A program made the position numbers and the translations under genes. Below the pieces are notes generated by a model. The model was not told the DNA's origin. It ran no database searches and saw only the letters and a list, made by a program, of their open reading frames with translations. From Asticcacaulis aquaticus (lineage in GTDB: Bacteria > Pseudomonadota > Alphaproteobacteria > Caulobacterales > Caulobacteraceae): 64,000 bases of DNA. The DNA lies in contig NZ_JAQQKX010000014.1 in NCBI RefSeq assembly GCF_028550415.1, positions 1 to 64,000 on the forward strand, given 5' to 3'. This document shows, piece after piece, positions 33,920-42,075 of this stretch. How positions within the stretch are numbered: position 1 is the first letter of the stretch; each line of letters begins with the position of its first letter.

Positions 33920-35344
33920 ATGCCCCATAAACTCCGTTTCTATCTCGACGGCGAGATCGTCAGCCTGAGCGATATCGACCCTACGATGACGCTCCTCGAC
34001 TGGCTGCGCTACCGCGCCCAGCGCACCGGCACCAAGGAGGGCTGCGCCGAAGGCGATTGCGGGGCCTGCACCGTGCTGGTCGGCGAACTGAGCGGCGAGC
34101 GTATCGACTGGCGCGCCCTGAATGCCTGCATCCTGTTCCTGCCCATGCTTGACGGCAAGGCGCTGATGACGGTTGAGAGCCTGAAAGGCCAGCATCCGGT
34201 CCAGTCGGCCATGGTCGATCTGCACGGCTCACAGTGCGGGTTCTGCACGCCGGGGATCGTCATGTCGCTGGTCGGGCGGACGATGGGCGCGTGCGGGACG
34301 GTCAATGTTGATCCGGCAGATGTCCTAGCCGGAAATCTGTGTCGATGCACGGGCTACGGGCCGATCCTTGAGGTCTCAGAACAAAACCCGGCAGCGGCGT
34401 TCGACGATGTGCATATAGTTGACGCGCTTAAGAAAATTCGTCGTGACGATATGCTGATCCTCACCCATGAGGACACCTTGTCCGGCCTGACCCGGCGCTG
34501 GTTCACGCCACGCAGCGTCGACGATCTGGCGGCCTTGCGGCTGGAAATGCCCGAGGCGCGCATCGTCGCCGGGGCCACCGATGTCGGTTTGTGGGTCACC
34601 AAGCAGCATCGCGTGCTCGACAATATCATCTATATCGGCGGGCTGATGACCGGTATCGAAGAAACGCCGCAAGGCCTAACCATCGGGGCGGGCGTGCGCT
34701 ATGCGGAGGCGCAAGCCGCGCTGGCGCGACTGCATCCCGACCTTGGCGAACTGGTCCGCCGTATCGGTGCGGTTCAGGTGCGCAATGCCGGGACCATCGG
34801 CGGCAATATCGCCAATGGTTCGCCGATCGGCGACACGCCACCCGCCTTGATCGCGCTCGGGGCCGAACTGACCCTGCGCCACGGCGAGACGCGGCGAACG
34901 ATCCCGCTGGAAGACTATTTCCTCACCTACGGACAGCAGGATCTGCAGCCGGGTGAATTTGTCGAAAGCGTCTTTGTTCCGGCGCTCGATGCGACCGATT
35001 TCGTCCGGGTGGTGAAGCTCTCCAAGCGCTTCGATTCCGATATTTCGGCGGTTTGCGCGGCCTTTCACCTGCGCATCGCGGGTGGCATCGTGACCTTCGC
35101 GCGGCTGGCCTTTGGCGGCATGGCCGGGACGCCGAAGCGCGCCCATGCCACCGAAAACGTCCTGACCGGCAAGCCGTTTACGCCGGAGGTTCTGAGTGTT
35201 GCCGCCGAAGCCCTGCGGCAGGATTTTACACCCCTGACCGACGTGCGCGGCTCTTCCGACTATAGGTTGGAAGTCTCCGGCAACCTGTTGAAACGGCTGT
35301 GGTTCGAGTATCATGGCGAGTCGCGGGAGGCCGTCCATGGCTGA
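33920..35344 (+). CDS. xdhA: xanthine dehydrogenase, iron-sulfur/FAD subunit
   Basis: The 474-residue subunit has an N-terminal plant-type 2Fe-2S site (EGCAEGDCGACTVL), a second all-helical 2Fe-2S site (GSQCGFCTPGIVMSLVG and NLCRCTGYGPI) and a C-terminal FAD domain (RIVAGATDVGLW, VGAVQVRNAGTIGGNIANG-like run). It passes electrons from the molybdenum subunit XdhB to NAD+. The size fits the bacterial two-subunit enzyme. AGGGA lies before the start, and the stop overlaps xdhB by eight bases. Confidence 0.95.
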   Translation: MPHKLRFYLDGEIVSLSDIDPTMTLLDWLRYRAQRTGTKEGCAEGDCGACTVLVGELSGERIDWRALNACILFLPMLDGKALMTVESLKGQHPVQSAMVDLHGSQCGFCTPGIVMSLVGRTMGACGTVNVDPADVLAGNLCRCTGYGPILEVSEQNPAAAFDDVHIVDALKKIRRDDMLILTHEDTLSGLTRRWFTPRSVDDLAALRLEMPEARIVAGATDVGLWVTKQHRVLDNIIYIGGLMTGIEETPQGLTIGAGVRYAEAQAALARLHPDLGELVRRIGAVQVRNAGTIGGNIANGSPIGDTPPALIALGAELTLRHGETRRTIPLEDYFLTYGQQDLQPGEFVESVFVPALDATDFVRVVKLSKRFDSDISAVCAAFHLRIAGGIVTFARLAFGGMAGTPKRAHATENVLTGKPFTPEVLSVAAEALRQDFTPLTDVRGSSDYRLEVSGNLLKRLWFEYHGESREAVHG

Positions 35345-37634
35345 CGCTCATTCCACACAATCTCCCAAGGTTCACGCCTCGATCAAACACGACAGCGCGC
35401 CGCTGCACGTGACGGGTACGGCGCTCTATACCGACGACGTGGCCGAACCCGCCGGGATGCTGCATCTGGCCTTCGGGCGCAGCGCACACGCCCATGCGCG
35501 AATCCTGTCGATGGACCTCGACGCCGTGCGCGCGGCACCCGACGTGGTGGCCGTCTTCACCGCCGCCGACATCCCCGGTGACAACAATGTCGCGCCGGTC
35601 GCCAAGGACGACAAGCTCATGGCCGACGGCGAGGTCGTCTTCATGGGCCAGCCGATCTTCCTCGTCGCCGCGAAATCGACCAAGGCCGCGCGGATGGCCG
35701 CCAAGCTGGGGCGCATCGACTATGACGTCCTGACGCCGATCCTGACCATCGCCGAGGCCCGCGCAGCCAACAGCCTGATTGAGGCAACGCAGGTCATGAC
35801 ACGCGGCGCGGTCGATCTCGACGCTGCGCCGCATCGCGTCTCAGGCTCGCTGGAAATCGGCGGGCAGGACCATTTCTATCTTGAAGGTCAGATCACCATC
35901 GCCACGCCGATGGAGCAGGGCGGGATGCACCTGCTCTGTTCGACCCAGCACCCGTCTGAAGTTCAGCATCTGGTGGCGCATCTACTGCACGTCAATTCAG
36001 CCGATGTGACGGTCGAGGTGCGGCGCATGGGCGGCGGCTTCGGCGGCAAGGAGACCCAGGCCTCGCTATTTGCGGCGGCGGCGGCCTTGGTCGCGGCCAA
36101 GACCGGCAAGCCCGCCAAGTACCGCGCCGACCGCGACGAGGATATGGAAATCACCGGCAAGCGCCATGATTTCACTGCCGATTACGATGTGGCCTTCGAT
36201 GAGTCCGGGCGGATTACGTCGCTGCGGCTCGAACTGGCCTCGCGCTGCGGCTGTTCGACCGACCTGTCCCCGGCGATCAACGACCGGGCCTTGTTTCATT
36301 CGGATAATTGCTATTTCCTTGAAAACGTCGAGTTGATCTCACACCGGTTCAAGACCCATACGGTGTCCAATACGGCCTTCCGCGGCTTTGGCGGTCCGCA
36401 GGGGATGCTGGCCATCGAACGCGTCATGGATGCCATCGCCGTGCATCTGGGGCGCGATCCGCTTGAGGTGCGGCAGGACAATTTTTACGGCCCGGGCCGC
36501 GATGTGACGCCGTATCGTATGCCGGTGACCGACTTTGTCGCCGACCGCATTGTCGCCGATCTGGTGGCGGCCTCGGACTATGCCGCGCGGCAGGCGGATA
36601 TCGCGCGATTCAATGCGACGCATCCCTATCTGAAACGCGGTATCGCCGTCACACCGGTCAAGTTCGGCATCTCCTTCACCACCTCGCACCTCAATCAGGC
36701 CGGGGCGCTGGTCCATTGCTACGTCGATGGGTCTGTATCGCTGAACCACGGCGGCACGGAAATGGGGCAGGGGCTGAATATCAAGGTGGCGCAGATCGTC
36801 GCCGACGTGTTTGGCCTCAACCTCGACAAGATACGCATCACCGCGACGCGCACGGACAAGGTGCCCAATACCTCGGCCACGGCGGCGTCGAGCGGGACGG
36901 ACCTCAATGGCTGGGCGGCCTATAATGCCGCCATGACGATCCGCGAACGGCTGGCCGCATTCATGGCCGGTCGCAACGGCGTCGAGTCCGAAAGCGTCGT
37001 GTTCGAGGGCGGTGTGGTGCGCGCGGGCGAGGAGGTTCTGGGTTTTGCCGAGGTATGCCGACTGGCGCATTTCAACCGGATTTCGATGTCCTCGACCGGC
37101 TATTACGCCACGCCGAAGATCCATTACGACCGTAAGACCCATACGGGGCGGCCCTTCCTCTACTTCGCCTACGGCGCCTCGGTGTCGGAGGTCGAGATCG
37201 ACACCTTTACCGGCGAATACAAGGTGTTACGCGCTGATCTGCTGCACGATGTCGGGCGCTCGATCAACCCGGCCATCGATCTGGGGCAGGTCGAAGGCGC
37301 CTTCGTTCAGGGTATGGGCTGGCTGACCTTCGAGGAACTGGTCTATAACGACAAGGGGCGGCTGCTGACCCACGCACCCTCGACCTACAAGATACCGTGC
37401 GCGTCCGATCGCCCCAAAGCCCTCAATGTTGATTTATGGCGCGCCGGAGAAAACCGCGAACCGACCATCCACCGCTCGAAGGCCGTCGGTGAGCCGCCCT
37501 TCATGCTGGCCAACAGCGTCTTTTCGGCCCTGTCGTTCGCCGTAGCGGCGGCTACCGGCAGCCGTAAACTGACGCTGGATGCCCCCGCCACGCCGGAACG
37601 TATCCTGCGCGCCCTGCGGGAGGGCACGGCATGA
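35337..37634 (+). CDS. xdhB: xanthine dehydrogenase, molybdenum-binding subunit
   Basis: The 765-residue subunit binds the molybdopterin cofactor and oxidises hypoxanthine and xanthine to urate. Visible motifs are RRMGGGFGGKETQ, the arginine-containing NTAFRGFGGPQGMLAIE, and GEPPFMLANSVFSAL near the C-terminus, all standard for XdhB. The start MADAHST is preceded by GGGAGG and overlaps the xdhA stop (ATGGCTGA). The maturation factor gene xdhC overlaps its stop. Confidence 0.95.
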   Translation: MADAHSTQSPKVHASIKHDSAPLHVTGTALYTDDVAEPAGMLHLAFGRSAHAHARILSMDLDAVRAAPDVVAVFTAADIPGDNNVAPVAKDDKLMADGEVVFMGQPIFLVAAKSTKAARMAAKLGRIDYDVLTPILTIAEARAANSLIEATQVMTRGAVDLDAAPHRVSGSLEIGGQDHFYLEGQITIATPMEQGGMHLLCSTQHPSEVQHLVAHLLHVNSADVTVEVRRMGGGFGGKETQASLFAAAAALVAAKTGKPAKYRADRDEDMEITGKRHDFTADYDVAFDESGRITSLRLELASRCGCSTDLSPAINDRALFHSDNCYFLENVELISHRFKTHTVSNTAFRGFGGPQGMLAIERVMDAIAVHLGRDPLEVRQDNFYGPGRDVTPYRMPVTDFVADRIVADLVAASDYAARQADIARFNATHPYLKRGIAVTPVKFGISFTTSHLNQAGALVHCYVDGSVSLNHGGTEMGQGLNIKVAQIVADVFGLNLDKIRITATRTDKVPNTSATAASSGTDLNGWAAYNAAMTIRERLAAFMAGRNGVESESVVFEGGVVRAGEEVLGFAEVCRLAHFNRISMSSTGYYATPKIHYDRKTHTGRPFLYFAYGASVSEVEIDTFTGEYKVLRADLLHDVGRSINPAIDLGQVEGAFVQGMGWLTFEELVYNDKGRLLTHAPSTYKIPCASDRPKALNVDLWRAGENREPTIHRSKAVGEPPFMLANSVFSALSFAVAAATGSRKLTLDAPATPERILRALREGTA

Positions 37635-38584
37635 ACTGGGCCGCTAAAGCCATTGAATGGCTGGACAAAGCGCCGGTTGCGCTGATCTCGCTGCTGGCTG
37701 TCGAAGGCTCGACCCCGCGCGAGGCCGGGACGCGGATGCTGGTCACGGCACGTGAGATTTTCGGGACGATCGGTGGCGGCAATCTGGAGTTCCAGTGCAT
37801 CGATCAGGCGCGCATGGCCCTGAGACACGCGCCGGGCACCTGGCGCATTCAGGACTATCCGCTGGGGGTTTTGCTGGGCCAGTGCTGCGGCGGTCGGGTG
37901 CGCGTGATGATCGAGCGGCTCGATCCGGCGGACACGGCGTGGCTCATCGCGATCCGCGATCTCGACGCCTTCACCCTGCGCAGTGACCTGCACCCGGACA
38001 GTATAAGCCGCTGCCTGACGATTGAAACGCCGAACGTTTCGGCGCGCGGTGTAATCCCTGTGGCGGGTGATACGCTCATCGAGCGGATCGGCGAACCGCT
38101 GACGCCGGTTTTGATGTTCGGCGCGGGCCATGTCGGCATCGCCATCGCACGGGTCTTGCAGGGTTTGCCGTTCCGCCTCGACTGGTACGACAACCGCACC
38201 GATGTGCCCGACGCGGCCATCGTCGGCGATGCGGAAGCTCTGTGTGCCGTCGCGGCGGAGGGGCGGGGTCTGACCCTGATTCTGACCCACGATCACGCAC
38301 TGGATTATGAACTGACCAAGGCGGCCTTGGGGTCGGACGCCCGGTTTATCGGCCTGATCGGGTCGGCGACCAAACGGGCGCGGTTCTTTTCCCGCCTGCG
38401 CAAGGACGGGTTTAGCGAGGATCAGATCGCGCGGATCGTCTGTCCCATCGGCTTGCCGGGGATTACCGGCAAGGCACCGGAGGTCATCGCAGTCGCCGTC
38501 GCCGCACAATTGCTGCAAATCATCAGTCAGAATAAGAATTTACCCGAGGGACTTCACTATGAACAAGCCGCTTATCTCGCTTGA
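37631..38584 (+). CDS. xdhC: xanthine dehydrogenase accessory protein XdhC
   Basis: The 317-residue protein has the N-terminal XdhC domain (EGSTPREAGTRMLVT, GGGNLEFQ, GQCCGGRVRVMIE) and a C-terminal Rossmann-like domain (FGAGHVGIAIARVL, GLIGSATKRARFFSRL). XdhC binds the molybdenum cofactor, supports its sulfuration and inserts it into XdhB. The start overlaps the xdhB stop by four bases, and the stop lies 26 nt inside the next gene. Confidence 0.94.
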   Translation: MNWAAKAIEWLDKAPVALISLLAVEGSTPREAGTRMLVTAREIFGTIGGGNLEFQCIDQARMALRHAPGTWRIQDYPLGVLLGQCCGGRVRVMIERLDPADTAWLIAIRDLDAFTLRSDLHPDSISRCLTIETPNVSARGVIPVAGDTLIERIGEPLTPVLMFGAGHVGIAIARVLQGLPFRLDWYDNRTDVPDAAIVGDAEALCAVAAEGRGLTLILTHDHALDYELTKAALGSDARFIGLIGSATKRARFFSRLRKDGFSEDQIARIVCPIGLPGITGKAPEVIAVAVAAQLLQIISQNKNLPEGLHYEQAAYLA

Positions 38585-39590
38585 CGCCTTCATCGCCGGT
38601 CTGCCCAAGGCCGAACTGCATCTGCATATCGAAGGGTCGCTGGAGCCCGAACTGATGTTTGCGCTCGGTCAGCGCAATAAGATCGATCTGCCGTTCAAAT
38701 CGGTCGAAGAGGTCCGCGCGGCCTACGAATTTTCCAACCTTCAGGACTTCCTCGACATCTATTATCAGGGCGCCAATGTCCTGCAAACCGAGCAGGATTT
38801 CCACGACCTCGCCAAGGCCTATTTCGACCGCGCCCACGCCGACAGCGTGCGCCACGCCGAGATTTTCTTCGACCCGCAGACCCATACGGATCGCGGTATC
38901 CCGATGCAGGTCGTCATGGATGGCCTGACCTCGGGCATGAAAGCCGCCGAGACCGAACACGGCCTGACCTCAAGCCTGATCCTTTGCTTCCTGCGGCATC
39001 TCGACGAGGATGCGGCGTTCGCGACGCTGAAAGCCGCCGAGCCGTTCCTCGACCGCCTGACCGGCGTAGGGCTTGATTCGTCCGAGGTCGGCCATCCGCC
39101 GTCGAAATTCGCGCGCGTGTTCGAGGCCGCCGCGGCGCTGGGTCTGAAAAAGGTCGCCCATGCCGGTGAGGAAGGCCCGCCGGAATACGTCTATGAGGCG
39201 CTCGATGTGCTGAAGGTCGATCGCATCGATCACGGCAACCGTTCGCTGGAAAATGCGCACCTGACCTCGCGACTGGCGCGAATGGGGATGACGCTGACCG
39301 TGTGTCCGTTGTCGAATCTCAAGCTCTGCGTGGTCGAGGATATGGGCGCGCACCCGATCCGCACCATGCTCGACAAGGGGCTGCGCGCCACGCTCAATTC
39401 GGACGATCCGGCCTATTTCGGCGGCTATGTGAACGACAATTACCGCGCGGTGGCGGCCTCAGGGCTGGTCGATCGTGACGATCTGATTACGCTGGCGCGC
39501 AATTCGTTCCTCGGCTCGTTCCTCAGCGACGAGGCGGTGTTCAAACACCTCGATGAGATTGATGCCTACGTGTCGAAGGCGGCAGAATGA
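38559..39590 (+). CDS. adenine deaminase (adenosine-deaminase fold)
   Basis: The 343-residue zinc enzyme has the metal ligands in HLHIEGSLEPELMF, HAGEEGPPEYV and NSDDPAYFGGYV. The pattern SLEPELMFALGQRN, LQDFLDIYYQGANVLQTEQDF and EIFFDPQTHTDRG is that of the adenine-deaminase branch, not of adenosine deaminases. It should convert adenine to hypoxanthine, feeding xanthine dehydrogenase. Automatic annotation as adenosine deaminase would be easy but is probably wrong. The start follows GAGGGA and overlaps xdhC by 26 nt. Confidence 0.85.
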   Translation: MNKPLISLDAFIAGLPKAELHLHIEGSLEPELMFALGQRNKIDLPFKSVEEVRAAYEFSNLQDFLDIYYQGANVLQTEQDFHDLAKAYFDRAHADSVRHAEIFFDPQTHTDRGIPMQVVMDGLTSGMKAAETEHGLTSSLILCFLRHLDEDAAFATLKAAEPFLDRLTGVGLDSSEVGHPPSKFARVFEAAAALGLKKVAHAGEEGPPEYVYEALDVLKVDRIDHGNRSLENAHLTSRLARMGMTLTVCPLSNLKLCVVEDMGAHPIRTMLDKGLRATLNSDDPAYFGGYVNDNYRAVAASGLVDRDDLITLARNSFLGSFLSDEAVFKHLDEIDAYVSKAAE

Positions 39591-40933
39591 CGATTGCCAA
39601 GGCCTTCAAAGGCACCTTTTTCCACGCGCCCGTCTGCGGGCAAATCGAGGTGCTGCGCGATGTCCTGATCCGCTGCGACAGCGATGGCCGGATCGTCGAC
39701 ATCGTGCATCCGGACACCCCCGGCTATGCCGAAGCGGTCTTCGAAGACCGCTCGGCGGCGCGGCTGGAGACCCTGGCCCACGGCACCTACGCCCTGCCGG
39801 GGTTCTGCGACCTGCACATCCATGCGCCGCAGTGGCCGCAACTGGGCAAGGCGCTCGACGTGCCGCTGGAGGTCTGGCTGCAGAAGCATACCTTCCCGCT
39901 GGAGGCGCGTTATTCTGACCTTGGTTTTGCCCGCCGGTCCTATGAGGGGCTGGTCGATGACCTGTTGTCGAACGGCACGACGACGGCACTCTATTTCGCC
40001 ACCCAGCATCAGGACGCGACGCGGCTTCTGGCCGATATCTGCCTTGAGAAGGGCCAACGCGCCCTGATCGGCAAGGTGGCGATGGATAATCCTCAGGAAT
40101 GTCCTAACTTCTACGTCGAATCGACCGACGCGGCCCTGCGCGGTACATCGGATTTCATCGACTATGTGCGCGGCCTGAAAACCGGGCGCATCAAGCCCGT
40201 CGTGACGCCGCGCTTCATCGCCTCGTGCACCGATGCGGCGCTGGAAGGGCTGGGCGATCTGGCCAAGCGTTGCGGCTGCCATATCCAGACCCATTGTTCC
40301 GAAAGCGACTGGGAGCACAATTACGTCCTTGAGCGCCATGGGATGGAGGATACCGACAGCCTTGACCGCTTCGGCCTTCTGACGCGGCACACGGTTCTGG
40401 CCCACGCCAATTTCATTTCCGAGTCCAATATGGACAAGATTTCGGCACGTGGGGCGGGGATCGCCCACTGCCCGCTGTCGAACTATTATTTCTCCAATGC
40501 CGTATTCCCGTTGAAGCGGGCGCTGGAGAAGGGGCTGCGTGTGGGCCTGGGGACGGATATTTCCGGCGGGCCGTCGGCCTCGATCCTCGACAATATGCGT
40601 TGGGCGGTGGCCTCGTCGCGCGCTCTGCACGACGGGGTCGATGCGCGGCTGCATTGGGACAATCGCGGCCTGCGCGGCAGCCAGATCGACTGGCGCACGG
40701 CGTTCCATATCGCCACCAGAGGCGGGGCGGAGGCTTTGGACCTGCCGGTCGGGGCGTTCGAAAAGGGTCGCTATTTCGATGCGCAGCTTATCGATCCGCA
40801 GGCAAAGGCGGGTACGATCCGTTTGATGGACGATCTCGACAGCGACGAGGAGGTCCTGCAAAAGATCGTCTATACGGCGTCGAAGGCCAATATTGCGCGC
40901 GTCTGGGTGGCCGGCGACCGCGTGGCGGGTTAG
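39587..40933 (+). CDS. guaD: guanine deaminase
   Basis: The 448-residue amidohydrolase shows the zinc-binding PGFCDLHIHAPQWPQLG, TTTALYFATQH, HCSESDWEHNYV, HANFI and GLGTDISGGPSASIL, all typical of guanine deaminase. It converts guanine to xanthine. It is the last gene of the purine operon. Its stop codon TAG is made from two target bases plus the first G of the MITE that follows. Before that insertion the codon would have been TAA, with an unchanged protein. Confidence 0.94.
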   Translation: MTIAKAFKGTFFHAPVCGQIEVLRDVLIRCDSDGRIVDIVHPDTPGYAEAVFEDRSAARLETLAHGTYALPGFCDLHIHAPQWPQLGKALDVPLEVWLQKHTFPLEARYSDLGFARRSYEGLVDDLLSNGTTTALYFATQHQDATRLLADICLEKGQRALIGKVAMDNPQECPNFYVESTDAALRGTSDFIDYVRGLKTGRIKPVVTPRFIASCTDAALEGLGDLAKRCGCHIQTHCSESDWEHNYVLERHGMEDTDSLDRFGLLTRHTVLAHANFISESNMDKISARGAGIAHCPLSNYYFSNAVFPLKRALEKGLRVGLGTDISGGPSASILDNMRWAVASSRALHDGVDARLHWDNRGLRGSQIDWRTAFHIATRGGAEALDLPVGAFEKGRYFDAQLIDPQAKAGTIRLMDDLDSDEEVLQKIVYTASKANIARVWVAGDRVAG

Positions 40934-41105
40934 AGACGGTTTGGAAAATCATCGGGTCGCTCTCACGGGTCTTTATTTCCGCCCGCTATGTTGGAAACTT
41001 GCCCCGATGTTCACATCGAGGCTTCGTTTCCGCCTTGCGGTCAAACTACGTTTTGCGGAAAAAATCCCTCGCGAGTGCTCAACCGCTGACTTCCCAAACC
41101 GTCTC
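40933..41105. mobile_element. MITE-like element with TTA target duplication
   Basis: The 173-bp element has 12-bp terminal inverted repeats GAGACGGTTTGG (40933-40944) and CCAAACCGTCTC (41094-41105). It is flanked by the direct repeat TTA (40930-40932 and 41106-41108). There is no coding capacity. The 3-bp duplication fits IS5-related elements of the TNA-target type. A transposase end of the IS5 family is present at the left edge of the window, but its putative terminus (GTCTCGAACC) is different. Confidence 0.75.
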
Positions 41106-41271
41106 TTAAGCCTTCCTTCAGAGGTGTGGCCAAGACGGGCGCAAAGTCGCCGCAATCCGGACACGGGGACATGGGAGTCTGAACCGGGGCTGACGCGGAC
41201 GGTAAGACTTTGGTCATGCCTTTAGGGTTAATAAAGCCTTATTCGTATTTTTTCGCCGGAGGGCTTACACC

Positions 41272-41877
41272 ATGGAACGCCGCCACTTCCTTCTGGGCGC
41301 TGCCTCGACCGCCGCCGCGCCGCTCGTCACCTCGCTGCTGCCGTCGGTGGCGCAGGCCGCGGCCGCTAAAACCCCTGCACCGACCGATTCCACCTATCAG
41401 CGCGATGAGATCCTGCGCGCCGGGTCGGATTTCCTCGGTGTCACCGTTGAAGCGCTCGGCGGTGCCATCGAGAAGGTGTTCGCCGACTATGGCGACCGTC
41501 CGACGGCCTATATCGCCGGTGAGGAAGTCTCGGGCGCCATCGCGGTCGGTCTGCGTTACGGCAAGGGCCTTGTGCACATGAAATCGCTGGCCAGCCCGGA
41601 AAAGATCTTCTGGCGGGGGCCATCGGTCGGGTTCGACACGGGCGGCAATGCCTCGCGCGTCTTTGCGCTGGTCTATCAACTGACCGACTTGCAAGAGATT
41701 TATCAGCGCATCCCCGGCGTCGAGGGCTCGGCCTATTTCGTCGGCGGTCTGGGCGTCAACTACCAGCAGACCGACGACCTGATCGTCGCCCCGATTCGCG
41801 CCGGTGTCGGCTTCCGTCTGGGGGCCAGCGTCGGCTATCTGGCCTATTCCAAAACCCGCAAGTGGTTCCCGGCCTAA
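41272..41877 (+). CDS. exported DUF1134 protein
   Basis: The 201-residue protein has a Tat-like signal (ERRHFLLGAASTAAAPLVTSLLPSVAQA) and a single DUF1134 domain (GPSVGFDTGGNASRVFALVYQL, VEGSAYFVGGLGVNYQQTDDLIVAPIRAGVGFRLGASVGYL). The glycine-rich strands resemble the lipid-binding SYLF fold. The cellular role of this alphaproteobacterial family is not known. GGAGGGC precedes the ATG, and a terminator follows the stop, so it is a single-gene unit. Confidence 0.85.
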   Translation: MERRHFLLGAASTAAAPLVTSLLPSVAQAAAAKTPAPTDSTYQRDEILRAGSDFLGVTVEALGGAIEKVFADYGDRPTAYIAGEEVSGAIAVGLRYGKGLVHMKSLASPEKIFWRGPSVGFDTGGNASRVFALVYQLTDLQEIYQRIPGVEGSAYFVGGLGVNYQQTDDLIVAPIRAGVGFRLGASVGYLAYSKTRKWFPA

Positions 41878-41900
41878 AAGCGCATCCCGCATAGATTTCA

Positions 41901-41928
41901 AAGCCGTCCCGTTTGGGGCGGCTTTTTT
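41901..41928 (+). terminator. intrinsic terminator after DUF1134 gene
   Basis: AAGCCGTCCC and GGGGCGGCTT form a 10-bp stem (one wobble pair) around GTTT, followed by a T-run. Confidence 0.88.
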
Positions 41929-41970
41929 CGTATCCGGCCCTGTGACCGAAAATCCCCGTCACAAAAGCGA

Positions 41971-42062
41971 GACGCCGCTGACATGGCGGCGTCGCGCAAC
42001 GGTCAAGCCGCTGTCGTGAACGCGGCTTAACCACCTCTCCCCAGTAGCGCCATGCGGGCGCT
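41971..42062 (+). promoter_or_regulatory. structured leader with three successive hairpins before a TonB-dependent receptor
   Basis: Three separate stems occur in a row: GACGCCGC / GCGGCGTC (41971-41993), AAGCCGC / GCGGCTT (42005-42028) and AGCGCC / GGCGCT (42046-42062). The last ends 13 nt before the receptor start codon and includes an upstream in-frame ATG in its loop. They may affect translation initiation or mRNA stability. The layout does not match a riboswitch class that I recognise. Confidence 0.45.
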
Positions 42063-42075
42063 TATGGGGATTGAT

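Noticed and set aside
41971-42062. Known riboswitch (e.g. cobalamin or purine type)
   Set aside because: The three simple stems do not form any riboswitch core that I recognise, and no conserved junction sequence is present.
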